DNA from: Adhaeribacter_A terreus | GTDB taxonomy: Bacteria > Bacteroidota > Bacteroidia > Cytophagales > Hymenobacteraceae | Length of the DNA stretch: 64,000 bases | Assembly: GCF_042657365.1 (NCBI RefSeq) | Contig: NZ_JBHSKT010000002.1 | Span: 434,001-498,000 of the forward strand | Direction: 5' to 3' | Shown here: positions 25,206-34,517 of the stretch, piece by piece | Layout: each line of letters opens with the position of its first letter | How positions within the stretch are numbered: position 1 is the stretch's first letter | Notes under the pieces: generated by a model | Told to the model about the DNA's origin: nothing | The model's input: only the letters and a program-made list of their open reading frames with translations | The model's database searches: none | Position numbers and translations under genes: made by a program

Positions 25206-28200
25206 ATGCGTAATAAACAACTATCTGGAATGCTGCTGGCACTAGGCCTAAGCTGCGCGCTGAATGTTTCGGCGCGTGAGCGGGTTGATGTTCCGGCAAA
25301 TGCCGGAGGCCAGAAAAACGGCGGAAGAAATAATAAAATTGCGGCGGCCTGCCTTACCAGCTCGTCAACTTCCTCGCTGGATATAAATAACGTTCGCGCC
25401 ATGGTTCTGAATGGTGGCGATATGTGGTGGAACCTTTCAGATCCGCGATATGAAGTACCTAAAGTAGATGATCCGAACTTACCGAAGAGACACTCTCTTT
25501 TTGCCGGTGCTGTATGGATCGGGGGTAGAGATGCTCAGAATAACCTTTATCTGGCAGCTCAGACGTACCGCCAGGGTGCTCCTGCAGATGCGGGATACTG
25601 GCCGGGTCCACTGGATAATACCGGTAATATTGACCAGGCAGATTGCGCTACCTGGAATTATCATGCTAAAATTGATAAAGCCGTAGTAGATAAATTCCGC
25701 GAGGATTTTGGCAAGGGATTATATAATGACAGAAATCCGGACCTGTTGCCAAAAGCGATCAGAGACTGGCCTGCAAAGAAGAATCCGCATATTACTAATA
25801 CGGATATGAATCATGAGCTGGCTCCGTTTGTTGATAAAGGCGGTCCGGCTGATGAATATAATCCTTTGGATGGTGACTATCCTGATTTCCGGGGTGACCA
25901 GGGTATCTGGTGGGTAATGAACGATGCGGGTAACGTAAAAGAGCCGCTATCGAGCACTATTGGTTTGGAGTTACAGGTTTTGGCGTTTGCTTTCCAGACG
26001 AACAACCTGATCAACAATATGACCTTCTATAAGCAGAAGCTGATCAATAAAGGCCCTAACACCCTGGAAAATACTTACCTTGGCCAGTGGGTTGACCCGG
26101 ATCTTGGTTTCTATAACGACGATTTTGTAGGCTGTGATGTTGGCCGTGGTTTAGGTATCTGCTATAACGGCGATAACGATGACGAAGGTGCAAACGGTTA
26201 CGGCCTGAATCCACCTGCTATTGGTGTTGACTTCTTCCAGGGACCAACCGCGGATCCAGGCGATGGTATTGATAACGACCGTGATGGCACAATTGATGAG
26301 CCTAACGAGAAGATCATCATGTCGAGCTTTATCTATTACAACAACGACAGCAACCCGACAAACGGTAACCCAAGCAGAGCTTCTGACTTTTACAATTATC
26401 TGCAGGCGATCTGGAGAGATGGTAAACAAATTACTTTTGGCGGCGATGGTACAAACCAATCTGCCAAGCCATATAAGTTTATGTTCTCTGACGATACCGA
26501 CCCTAAAGGATACGGCTTCAGCAACCCTCCAGGAAGCGAGCAACCTGCATTTAACTGGTCTGAAACTAAAACGCAGGCTTCCGGCCAAAGCTCTAATACC
26601 CCTGCTGACCGTCGTTTCCTGCAATCTGCCGGACCGTTTACTTTGGATCAAGGAGCAGTTAACGAACTTACCATTGGTGTTGTTTGGGCGCGTGCTAATT
26701 CAGGTGGTGCCAAAGGCTCTTTAGGTCTCCTGAAAAATGCTGATGACATTGCACAAAGCCTTTTCGATAACGACTTTAAATTACCACAAGGCCCGAATGC
26801 TCCTGAACTTGCCATTTCAGAGTTAGATCAGCAGTTAGTGCTTACCCTGATTCCGCAGAAGTTCCTTACTTCTAACGACGATCAGGTTACAACGGAAACT
26901 TATTTTGAGAAGAACCAGACCTTAGAAGCAAACGGCGCTAAAGATCCTTTCTATCGTTTTGAAGGTTATAAAGTTTACCAGCTAAAAGATCCTACTGTAA
27001 CTTCTTCTGAACTGAATAACCCTGACCGTGCCCGTTTAGTAGCCCAGGCTGACCTGAAAAACGGCGTTACTGAAATCGTTAACCGTGAGTTTGATGCTGA
27101 CATTAACGACTTTAAGAGTGTACTAAAGGTACGTGGTGCAGATAACGGTTTATTCCACACCATCAACGTAACTACAGACCAGTTCGCTACCGGTAACGAC
27201 AGAATCGTGAACTTCAAGTCTTACCATTTCATGGTTGTTGCTTATGCTTACAATGGTGACTCTGTTAACGTAAATGATAAATATCTGGAAGGACGCGTTA
27301 CGAGCTCTGGTACCGGTATTCCTCACAAGCCACAGGTTGAAAATGGTGGTACTTTGTTAACCGCTGCTTATGGTACTGCTGCTGGTATTACCCGTATTTT
27401 TGGTGTAGGTAATGGCGGTAATGTACTTGAAATTATGCCTGAAGATGAGCAGGACATTGTACGGAACAACAGCAAGCAGAGAATAACTTACCAGGGTGGT
27501 CATGCGCCATTCACGGTTAAAGTTTACGATCCTAAGAAAGTTGTAGGCGGTGACTTTACCGTTAAAATGTCGAGCAGACTGGTATACGCTAAATCTTCTG
27601 CATCAGGCAAACTGAACCTGAACGATACAATTCTGGCAACCGGTAACTTTACCCGTCCGGATGCTTATGACGCTACTAATTTCCCGAATACATTATCTTA
27701 TCCACAGGTTCCGGGCCGCGCTATTGTGCGGAGAATTGTAAGTGTAGAACCTCTTTTAGGTGGTACAACTGCTGGCGATTCCCTGGTTACGCTGGATATT
27801 GAAATGCTGAATGACCACCTGAACGGACGATTTACAGTGCAGATCGATGAGAACAAACTTACCGGTACAGCGCCAAATCAGACTGTGGTATTCTTCGGTT
27901 ATAAAACTGAGACCAGACCATTCCGCTCTTTGAATTCTAATTTTACTGCTGTTGCATCTGAATATGTACAGAATGACTTATGGAAAATTACGAAACCAGG
28001 CGGGGAAACGCTTTTCGCTGACAAGCCGGTGAGTATTTTCAATGAGCAACTGGTACCTGAATTCGGTATTGCACTTGAATTTAAGCATGCAACTGACCCA
28101 GGTTACCTTGTTAATGCAAATTCACTGAATGGATTCCAGGGAGCTTCTTTAACGTTTGCTTCTGCTCCAAGATGGCTGGAAGGCGTTTCGAATGGTAGCA

Positions 28201-29393
28201 CGGCAGAGAACCCGACTTTCCAGCCTTGGTTAGTAGCTAAAAAGACTACTACAGTTCCTTCAGAAGTTGATGGTATTGATCCGAACTATGTGTATATGAA
28301 CGTGTTGAATGGAACCTGGGCACCATATGGCGTTACTGCTATTCTTCCTGGTCCTGCATATAACGCGGCAAGTGCAACTAACCGGAAAATCTCTGATCTT
28401 CAGAATGTGGATGTTGTATTTACAAGCGATAAATCTAAATGGACGCGGGTAGTTGTGTTGCAAGGTAATTCCGGTGCAAGCTCTGCATTTGAACTGACCA
28501 AGAGAGGTAGCACAGCTCAGTCTGTAGACGTGAATGGTAATCCGGATGCTAATGCTCCAAGCCCGACCGGTATGGGTTGGTTCCCTGGTTATGCGATTGA
28601 CCTGGACCGTGGTGTTCGTCTGAACATGATGTTCTCGGAATTTGCTACGCAGGATGGTAAAGGCAGTGACCTGATCTGGGATCCTACTTCAGATATTGAT
28701 GGCGGCAGAAACTTTATTTACGTTATGACAACCCGTTATGATGAAGGTGCACAGCTTGCCAGAGATTTCGACCAGATCATTGCACGTTACCCTAACCAGG
28801 CTGCGCAATTCCAGTCGGCTACGCAGAGCGCTATTTTTACCAATGCAATGTGGGTTGGCTATCCGCGCTTAGCGAAGGGTGCTACTAAACTGGCCAGCGA
28901 TGCCCGCGTTAAGCTTCGTGTGAATCGTTACTTTACATCTTATACAACTGATGAGCAGTATAATGTAACCAGCGATAATAAACCGACTACCTATAAACGT
29001 AACTTTAACCCTGAATATAACTTCTCTACCAATAGCCTGGTGCCACAAGTGGAACAAACCAGCATTGCGAAAAGTGGTCTTGACCTGATCCGTGTAGTAC
29101 CTAACCCTTACTATGCTTACTCACAATACGAGCAGCGCCAGCTGGACAATATTGTGAAGATCACCAACCTGCCGCGCAAATGTAAGATCACGATCTATAC
29201 AGTAAACGGTACTCTGGTTAGAAGTTACAACAAAGATGATTCTAAGACTTTCTTAGACTGGAACCTGAAAAATGATAACAACTTACCGATCGCTTCGGGT
29301 GTGTATATCATTCATGTGGATGCTGGCAACATTGGCAGCAAAGTGGTGAAATGGTTCGGTATAATGAGACCGATAGATCTAGAGTCGTTTTAA
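25206..29393 (+). CDS. Giant T9SS-sorted secreted protein, function unknown
   Basis: The 1,395-residue protein has a signal peptide (MLLALGLSCALNVSA), a large N-terminal region with WWNLSDPRYEVPK, an FAGAVWIGGRD motif, and a Ca-binding-like DGIDNDRDGTIDEPNE stretch near residue 355. A long beta-rich middle follows, then a C-terminal domain starting LDLIRVVPNPYYAYSQYE. The last ~90 residues have the type A T9SS layout (PNP, IYTVNGTLVRSY, GVYIIHVDAG) but carry an unusual extension, KWFGIMRPIDLESF. I recognise no catalytic domain. It lies 26 bases after the receptor gene and 19 before the PorV-like gene. Confidence 0.85.
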   Translation: MRNKQLSGMLLALGLSCALNVSARERVDVPANAGGQKNGGRNNKIAAACLTSSSTSSLDINNVRAMVLNGGDMWWNLSDPRYEVPKVDDPNLPKRHSLFAGAVWIGGRDAQNNLYLAAQTYRQGAPADAGYWPGPLDNTGNIDQADCATWNYHAKIDKAVVDKFREDFGKGLYNDRNPDLLPKAIRDWPAKKNPHITNTDMNHELAPFVDKGGPADEYNPLDGDYPDFRGDQGIWWVMNDAGNVKEPLSSTIGLELQVLAFAFQTNNLINNMTFYKQKLINKGPNTLENTYLGQWVDPDLGFYNDDFVGCDVGRGLGICYNGDNDDEGANGYGLNPPAIGVDFFQGPTADPGDGIDNDRDGTIDEPNEKIIMSSFIYYNNDSNPTNGNPSRASDFYNYLQAIWRDGKQITFGGDGTNQSAKPYKFMFSDDTDPKGYGFSNPPGSEQPAFNWSETKTQASGQSSNTPADRRFLQSAGPFTLDQGAVNELTIGVVWARANSGGAKGSLGLLKNADDIAQSLFDNDFKLPQGPNAPELAISELDQQLVLTLIPQKFLTSNDDQVTTETYFEKNQTLEANGAKDPFYRFEGYKVYQLKDPTVTSSELNNPDRARLVAQADLKNGVTEIVNREFDADINDFKSVLKVRGADNGLFHTINVTTDQFATGNDRIVNFKSYHFMVVAYAYNGDSVNVNDKYLEGRVTSSGTGIPHKPQVENGGTLLTAAYGTAAGITRIFGVGNGGNVLEIMPEDEQDIVRNNSKQRITYQGGHAPFTVKVYDPKKVVGGDFTVKMSSRLVYAKSSASGKLNLNDTILATGNFTRPDAYDATNFPNTLSYPQVPGRAIVRRIVSVEPLLGGTTAGDSLVTLDIEMLNDHLNGRFTVQIDENKLTGTAPNQTVVFFGYKTETRPFRSLNSNFTAVASEYVQNDLWKITKPGGETLFADKPVSIFNEQLVPEFGIALEFKHATDPGYLVNANSLNGFQGASLTFASAPRWLEGVSNGSTAENPTFQPWLVAKKTTTVPSEVDGIDPNYVYMNVLNGTWAPYGVTAILPGPAYNAASATNRKISDLQNVDVVFTSDKSKWTRVVVLQGNSGASSAFELTKRGSTAQSVDVNGNPDANAPSPTGMGWFPGYAIDLDRGVRLNMMFSEFATQDGKGSDLIWDPTSDIDGGRNFIYVMTTRYDEGAQLARDFDQIIARYPNQAAQFQSATQSAIFTNAMWVGYPRLAKGATKLASDARVKLRVNRYFTSYTTDEQYNVTSDNKPTTYKRNFNPEYNFSTNSLVPQVEQTSIAKSGLDLIRVVPNPYYAYSQYEQRQLDNIVKITNLPRKCKITIYTVNGTLVRSYNKDDSKTFLDWNLKNDNNLPIASGVYIIHVDAGNIGSKVVKWFGIMRPIDLESF

Positions 29394-29412
29394 TTAATTG
29401 CGGAGAATAGAA

Positions 29413-30468
29413 ATGAAAAAATCAGTTATATGTATGGTTTTTGCATCATTACTGGCGGGCACAGCGCTCGCCGGTAATGACCAAAAAAGAGGCCAGGTAG
29501 GTGCTACGGAATTGCAGATCAATCCGTGGGCCCGCAGCTCGGGTATGGCCAGCTCCAATACTGCCCGCATTCGGGGAGTAGAGTCTATGAACCAGAATAT
29601 TGGTGGCTTATCCAGCATTGAAGGTACCGAAATAATGTTTACCAGCACTAAATGGTTAACCGGCACCGATATTAATATCAATGCTTTGGGTATTGGTCAG
29701 CAGCTTGGTGAAAATGGCGGCGTTTTAGGTCTTTCTTTAATGTCGATGGACATGGGGAACTTTAAGCAGACTACCGAAAATGCTCCTGACCAGGATATTA
29801 ATTTCAATGTTTCGGTTATTAACCTGGGCTTAGGTTATTCTAAAAAGTTTTCCAACAGCATTCAGGGTGGTATCACGGTTCGGGTAATTAACGAATCTAT
29901 TCCGGATGCAAGTGCTACTGGTATTGCTTTTGATGGTGGGGTGCAATATGTAACTTCACTTGGTAAAGGCGAATTGGCTAAAGATAACCTGCACATTGGT
30001 GTAAGCTTACGTAACGTTGGCCCGGAAATGACTTTCTCAGGCGACGGCCTTGCTTACCGTGGTATTGTTCAGAATGGTACAGTTGTTCAGGCTTTGGAAC
30101 AGCGTTCTTCTTCTTTCGAACTTCCAGCTTTGCTGAACATTGGCTTAGCGTATGATTTCAACATGAATGAAGAAAGCCGCCTTACACTAGCCGGTAACTT
30201 TGTATCGAACACAGCCAGTAACGACCAGTTCCAGGTTGGTGCAGAATATGCGTTTACCGAGAAGTTTATGGTGCGTGCCGGTTTCGATTACCAGAAAGGT
30301 ATTTTCGGCGACAGCCGTAATTTTGCGCACAATGGCCCGACTGCCGGTGCTACTGTAGAGTTGCCTTTTGGTGCTGATTTAGACAAGAAATTTGCTTTGG
30401 ATTATTCTTACCGTTCATCTAACCCATGGAGCGGAACACACAGTGTAGGAATAAAAGTAGGCTTATAG
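29413..30468 (+). CDS. PorV/PorQ family outer-membrane protein
   Basis: The 351-residue protein has a signal peptide (MKKSVICMVFASLLAGTALA) followed by the family segment GATELQINPWARSSGMASSNTA and a FadL-like beta-barrel pattern to a C-terminal SVGIKVGL. PorV shuttles T9SS cargo from the translocon to the attachment complex, while PorQ belongs to a related assembly. Paralogues next to cargo genes are thought to serve specific cargos. I chose the ATG at 29413, which starts the signal peptide; an upstream in-frame TTG at 29398 is unlikely. Confidence 0.85.
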   Translation: MKKSVICMVFASLLAGTALAGNDQKRGQVGATELQINPWARSSGMASSNTARIRGVESMNQNIGGLSSIEGTEIMFTSTKWLTGTDININALGIGQQLGENGGVLGLSLMSMDMGNFKQTTENAPDQDINFNVSVINLGLGYSKKFSNSIQGGITVRVINESIPDASATGIAFDGGVQYVTSLGKGELAKDNLHIGVSLRNVGPEMTFSGDGLAYRGIVQNGTVVQALEQRSSSFELPALLNIGLAYDFNMNEESRLTLAGNFVSNTASNDQFQVGAEYAFTEKFMVRAGFDYQKGIFGDSRNFAHNGPTAGATVELPFGADLDKKFALDYSYRSSNPWSGTHSVGIKVGL

Positions 30469-30491
30469 TTTAAAAATTTTACTACCTTTAC

Positions 30492-30530
30492 AAAAGAACG
30501 GTTAGCGCAGGCATAACCGTTCTTTTGTTT
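30492..30530 (+). terminator. Terminator of the surface operon
   Basis: A perfect 13-bp stem (AAAAGAACGGTTA / TAACCGTTCTTTT) with a 9-base loop, then T-rich sequence. Confidence 0.85.
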
Positions 30531-30557
30531 TTAAACCCGATTAAAAAAGATAAAGTA

Positions 30558-31031
30558 ATGGCAAACGTTTCTTATTACACCCCGGAAGGACTGCAGAAAC
30601 TAAAAGATGAACTGGCGGAACTGAAAGTAAAAGGCCGGTCTGACATAGCGAAGCAACTTGCTGAAGCTCGTGATAAAGGTGATTTAAGTGAAAATGCCGA
30701 ATACGATGCTGCTAAAGATGCGCAGGGCCACCTGGAACTTAAGATTGCAAAACTGGAAGAAGTGATCGGTAATGCCCGGTTGATAGATGATTCGAACCTG
30801 GACCTGAGCAAAGCTCTGATCCTCTCTAAAGTAAAGATCAAGAACCTGAACAATAATATGGTGCTGGATTATACTTTGGTTTCGGAAGAGGAAGCGAACC
30901 TGGCAACCGGCCGTATTTCGGTGAAATCGCCGATCGGGAAAGGCTTGCTGGGAAAAGAAGTAGGGGATGTGGCGGAAATAACGGTTCCGGCGGGTAAGCT
31001 TCGTTTTGAGATCCTGGAAATTTCGCGTTAA
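30558..31031 (+). CDS. greA: Transcription elongation factor GreA
   Basis: The 157-residue protein stimulates transcript cleavage by stalled RNA polymerase. The N-terminal coiled coil with the acidic tip (RDKGDLSENAEYDAAKDAQG) is intact and the C-terminal FKBP-like domain ends AGKLRFEILEISR. I chose the ATG at 30558 (MANVSYYTPEGL); an upstream TTG/ATG extension to 30525 would run into the preceding terminator. It is followed 18 bases later by a HIT gene. Confidence 0.96.
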   Translation: MANVSYYTPEGLQKLKDELAELKVKGRSDIAKQLAEARDKGDLSENAEYDAAKDAQGHLELKIAKLEEVIGNARLIDDSNLDLSKALILSKVKIKNLNNNMVLDYTLVSEEEANLATGRISVKSPIGKGLLGKEVGDVAEITVPAGKLRFEILEISR

Positions 31032-31049
31032 TACTTTTTATATTAGTTT

Positions 31050-31442
31050 ATGGCTTCTATCTTTTCGAAAATTGTGGACGGTACAATTCCTGCTTATAAA
31101 GTGGCGGAAGATGATCGTTTTCTGGCTTTCCTGGATATAAATCCGCTGATGGAAGGCCATACGCTCGTGATACCAAAACAGGAAACCGACTATTTGTTTG
31201 ATCTGGATGCTGATCTGTATGCCGATCTTCAGAAGTTTGCTTATAAAGTAGCGCAGGCTATAAAACCAGCCATGAACTGTAAAAGAGTTGGGGTTTGTGT
31301 GATCGGGTTTGAAGTACCGCACGCGCATATTCACCTTATTCCAATAAACCAGATGCACGACATGAATTTCAGCAACCCGAAATTAAAGTTAAAGCCGGAG
31401 GAATTTGAAGCAATTGCCGAAAAGATCCGAAAGGAACTTTAG
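31050..31442 (+). CDS. HIT family nucleotide hydrolase (Hint-like)
   Basis: The 130-residue protein shows the family start SIFSKIVDGTIPAYKV, a mid-region PLMEGHTLVIPKQETDYLFDL and the catalytic histidine triad HAHIHLIP. Hint-type enzymes hydrolyse purine nucleoside phosphoramidates; the in vivo substrate is unclear. It is cotranscribed with greA and ends before a hairpin built from two dispersed elements. Confidence 0.94.
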   Translation: MASIFSKIVDGTIPAYKVAEDDRFLAFLDINPLMEGHTLVIPKQETDYLFDLDADLYADLQKFAYKVAQAIKPAMNCKRVGVCVIGFEVPHAHIHLIPINQMHDMNFSNPKLKLKPEEFEAIAEKIRKEL

Positions 31443-31452
31443 CTTTTGAAGC

Positions 31453-31525
31453 ACTTTTTCAAGTCAAAACCCTAGCGTTTTATACCGGAATTCCAGTTAA
31501 AAACGCTAGGGTTTTGGGCTTTAAA
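31453..31525. terminator. Bidirectional terminator made from an inverted pair of dispersed elements
   Basis: The 17-bp stem is perfect (31465-31481 with 31500-31516; CAAAACCCTAGCGTTTT and its reverse complement) with an 18-base loop, between convergent HIT and ruvC. The 5' arm GCACTTTTTC lies outside the stem. Confidence 0.75.
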
Positions 31526-31566
31526 AGTAAAAGGTATTCTTCGCTTCTGGAATATTTCCTGTACGG

Positions 31567-32142
31567 TTACTTGGTGGAAATGCGGTTGGGATTATCGGTA
31601 AGGAAACTTTTCCAGGATTTGGCGCCGGCCTGGCTGTTATTACCGCGTTGGTAATGATGGCAAAGGGCAACGGCTAAAGCATCGGTGGCATCAAATAACT
31701 TCGGCATTTCGGCTATTTTAAAGATTTGCAGTAACATTTGAGCTACTTGTTCTTTGGAAGCATTTCCGTTGCCGGTTATAGATTGCTTTACTTTTTTGGG
31801 AGCATATTCTACGTACGGAATATCGCGGGATAAAGCAGCGGCAATAGCAACACCCTGTGCGCGACCAAGTTTCAGCATCGATTGCACGTTAGTACCGTAG
31901 AAAGGCGCTTCAATTGCCATTTCATCTGGTAAATATTCGGTGATGAGTTCCTGGGTGCGGTCGAAGATCTTTTTTAGTTTTACGGCGTGGTTGGTAATGT
32001 TCTTTAAATTGATGACATCGTGTTTAAGGACCTGCATTTTAGAGCCTTTCACCACGAGCAGAGCATAGCCCATAATATTGGTACCAGGATCTATACCCAA
32101 AATAATTTTTTCTGAAGGAACAAGGGGGAGCGTTTTAATCAT
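31567..32142 (-). CDS. ruvC: Crossover junction endodeoxyribonuclease RuvC
   Basis: The 191-residue resolvase has the RNase H-like fold. Acidic active-site residues are visible in ILGIDPGTNIMGYALL (Asp), MAIEAPFYGTN (Glu) and the C-terminal DATDALAVALCHH (Asp pair). I chose the ATG at 32142; a longer frame to 32205 would overlap the divergent gene. The -7-like box TAATTTTG at 32151-32158 is only a few bases upstream. Confidence 0.94.
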   Translation of the reverse strand: MIKTLPLVPSEKIILGIDPGTNIMGYALLVVKGSKMQVLKHDVINLKNITNHAVKLKKIFDRTQELITEYLPDEMAIEAPFYGTNVQSMLKLGRAQGVAIAAALSRDIPYVEYAPKKVKQSITGNGNASKEQVAQMLLQIFKIAEMPKLFDATDALAVALCHHYQRGNNSQAGAKSWKSFLTDNPNRISTK

Positions 32143-32147
32143 AAGGT

Positions 32148-33137
32148 TTGCAAAATTACAAACAAAATTTGACTGTAGTTTTAAAAAGTAGCGGCTGGCT
32201 GGCACTTAAACTCCTGGTTTTTGGGCTTACAAGCTTTTATTTATACCGCGCCGTGCAAGGCCGCACCGATTGGTTCGCGCTTTTTCAGGAACATGATAAT
32301 TCCCGGTTGCGGTTACTGGTTTTTATGGCAGCGGCGCTTATTCCGGTAAACTGGGGTCTGGAAGCCTGGAAATGGTGGTTCCTGGCCCGTAAGATCGAAA
32401 CGGTTTCTTTTTTAAGAGCGTTCCGTTCGGTGATGGTAGGTTTAACGCTTGGTTTTATAACGCCGAATCGGGTGGGAGATTATGCCGGCCGTATCCTGGA
32501 AATGCGGAGCCGCCGCAGAATTCATGCGATCGGGGCTATTTTTTTAGGCCGGTTTGCGCAGCTTGTGGTTACCGTAATGGCAGGTAGCTTAGGCGGTTTT
32601 TATCTTTTCTGGCATTTTTACTGGCCTGAATTTCCCTGGGCGAAAGTGAGCATTGGTTTGTTTTTGCTGGCCGGTAATGCATTTTGCTTTTTGTTTTTTT
32701 TCCGGGCAACCTTAATTCTGGCCATGATGGCTTCTTTTCCGCCGGCGCGCCGCTTTTTACCTTATTTGCGGGTGCTGGCGCGGTATAATTTTTCAGAACT
32801 TGGTTATACGCTTTTGCTGGCCGCTGCGAGGTATGCCGTTTTTGGTTTACAGTTTGGTTTGTTGCTCAGTGCGTTTGGCATACAGCTTTCGTTGTTGCAA
32901 TATGTGAGCGGTATTAGCAGTACTTTTCTTTTAAAATCTATTGTGCCGAGTTTCAGTGCCCTGACCGATATTGGGATGCGCGAAGTTTCGGCGATGCATT
33001 TTTTTAGTTTATTTGATGAACCGGAACTGAACGTGTTGAGCGCAAGCCTTAGTTTGTGGTTCCTGAACATTGTAGTGCCGAGTGCTTTAGGGCTGATCTT
33101 CGTTGCGCGTTTGAAATTTAAGAAAGTATCGGAATGA
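32148..33137 (+). CDS. Lysylphosphatidylglycerol-synthase-like integral membrane protein
   Basis: The 329-residue protein has about eight hydrophobic segments and the LPG_synthase_TM (UPF0104) family pattern, including GLTLGFITPNRVGDYAGRILEM near residues 98-119 and SIVPSFSALTDIGMRE near 264-279. It lacks the cytosolic aminoacyl-transfer domain of MprF, so it is more likely a lipid flippase-like protein than a synthase. The start is a TTG (32148 or 32169); no in-frame ATG precedes the first membrane segment. The next gene overlaps it by four bases. Confidence 0.8.
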   Translation: MQNYKQNLTVVLKSSGWLALKLLVFGLTSFYLYRAVQGRTDWFALFQEHDNSRLRLLVFMAAALIPVNWGLEAWKWWFLARKIETVSFLRAFRSVMVGLTLGFITPNRVGDYAGRILEMRSRRRIHAIGAIFLGRFAQLVVTVMAGSLGGFYLFWHFYWPEFPWAKVSIGLFLLAGNAFCFLFFFRATLILAMMASFPPARRFLPYLRVLARYNFSELGYTLLLAAARYAVFGLQFGLLLSAFGIQLSLLQYVSGISSTFLLKSIVPSFSALTDIGMREVSAMHFFSLFDEPELNVLSASLSLWFLNIVVPSALGLIFVARLKFKKVSE

Positions 33138-34279
33138 TCGCGTTGCTGACTTCTTTGGTGCTGGGGTATAGCGTTTTTATAGTAGCTGCTATAATTGGCT
33201 GGCTGCGTTTACCATCGCCGGAATTGCCAGAAAGTTACAAGCCTCAAATCAAAATTTCGGTGTTAATTGCCGTGCGGAATGAAGCTGAAAATATTGGGCT
33301 TCTGCTGCAGGATCTGGCGGCGCAGAACTATCCGAAAGACCTACTTGAAGTTTTGATTATTGATGATCATTCTAAAGACAGAACGGCTGAAATTGTGAAG
33401 CATTTTATAGCCGGAACGGATCTGAGTTTACGGTTGCTGCGGCTGGAAAACGGTAGGGGAAAAGGCAAAAAAAGTGCTATTGCTTTCGGGCTGGAACAAG
33501 CGAATGGTGAACTGATCGTGCAAACGGATGGTGACTGCCGGCTGCAACCCGACTGGCTGAAATTGCTGGAATATGTGTATGTTTCGGAAGGGGCTAAATT
33601 TATTAGCGGGCCGGTTTGTTTAACGGCCCAGAATTCCCTTTTTCAGAAAATGCAGGTGGTGGAATTTGCTTCTTTAATTGGCAGCGGTGCGGCTTCTATG
33701 GGCTTGGGCAAGCCTAATATGTGCAACGGCGCAAACCTGGCTTATGAAAAAGCGGCATTTTATGCGGTAAATGGTTTTGCCGGCAACGAGAAAATTCCTT
33801 CCGGCGACGATGAATTCCTGATGCATAAAATTCAGGCTGCTTTTCCGGGGAAAGTTAAATTTCTGAAAGCGAAGGGCGGTACGGTTTTTACGGCTGCCTG
33901 CGAAACGTTACCGCAATTTTTAGCGCAACGCATTCGCTGGGCGAGTAAATGGAAACATTACAAAAACCCGGCAGCACAATTACTGGCTTTGCTGGTTTTC
34001 GGGGTGAATCTTATTTTGCCGGTAGCGCTAATTTTCTGGTTAACAGGCTATTTAGCGGGTAATATTTTCTGGCCGGCTTTTTTGCTGAAAACAACTGTCG
34101 ATTTTGTATTTTTAGGGCTGGTTTTGCAGTTTCTAGGCCGAACCGAGTATTTTATTTACATCTTTCCTTTACAGCTGGTTTATATGCCCTACGTGGTGTT
34201 AACTGCTCTGGCCGGGTTGGCCGGAACGTACCGCTGGAAAGGCCGAACACTGAAAAACAATGACGGAAACGGAAGCTGA
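33134..34279 (+). CDS. Glycosyltransferase family 2, membrane-associated
   Basis: The 381-residue protein has an N-terminal membrane segment (1-22) and a GT-A domain with ISVLIAVRNEAENIG, DDHSKD, GKGKKSAI, the DGDC metal motif (QTDGDCRL) and a QRIRWASKWKH segment resembling the Q/RxxRW motif of processive enzymes. Two or three C-terminal membrane helices follow. The ATGA overlap with the preceding gene indicates coupling. The acceptor is unknown. The bases encoding ENGRGKGKK match a reversed dispersed element. Confidence 0.88.
   Translation: MIALLTSLVLGYSVFIVAAIIGWLRLPSPELPESYKPQIKISVLIAVRNEAENIGLLLQDLAAQNYPKDLLEVLIIDDHSKDRTAEIVKHFIAGTDLSLRLLRLENGRGKGKKSAIAFGLEQANGELIVQTDGDCRLQPDWLKLLEYVYVSEGAKFISGPVCLTAQNSLFQKMQVVEFASLIGSGAASMGLGKPNMCNGANLAYEKAAFYAVNGFAGNEKIPSGDDEFLMHKIQAAFPGKVKFLKAKGGTVFTAACETLPQFLAQRIRWASKWKHYKNPAAQLLALLVFGVNLILPVALIFWLTGYLAGNIFWPAFLLKTTVDFVFLGLVLQFLGRTEYFIYIFPLQLVYMPYVVLTALAGLAGTYRWKGRTLKNNDGNGS
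33444..33476 (-). repeat. Sequence matching the dispersed element inside the glycosyltransferase gene
   Basis: On the minus strand CACTTTTTTTGCCTTTTCC is followed by CCTACCGTTTTCC. It encodes a functionally conserved GKG loop, so convergence is possible. Confidence 0.35.
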
Positions 34280-34517
34280 TATTCTGGACGAATTATATTT
34301 TGTAACTTCTTTTAAAGCGCTTGACCAAACCCTGAACCTGGATGCAGAAACTCTTTGTGAAAATCTGAAGGCGTTGGTAGAACAAGGCTATGTAAAATGC
34401 TTTTTTCCGGATCCGGATACCGAAATAGATTTGGTGCCGGAAACGTTTGCAGCCAATTGTACATCGTATTTTTTTCTGGCTACCAAAGCTGGTTTGCTGG
34501 CGCATAATTCCCGATAA
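34260..34517 (+). CDS. Small winged-helix-like hypothetical protein
   Basis: The 85-residue protein overlaps the glycosyltransferase 3' end by 20 bases and abuts the permease gene. The pattern ILDELYFVTSFKALDQTLNLDAETLCENLKALVEQGYVKCF looks like a winged-helix unit (three helices and a beginning wing). The tail has LVPETFAANCTSYFFLATKAGLLAHN. No homologue is recognised with certainty. Tight packing with neighbours supports it being real. Confidence 0.65.
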   Translation: MTETEADILDELYFVTSFKALDQTLNLDAETLCENLKALVEQGYVKCFFPDPDTEIDLVPETFAANCTSYFFLATKAGLLAHNSR

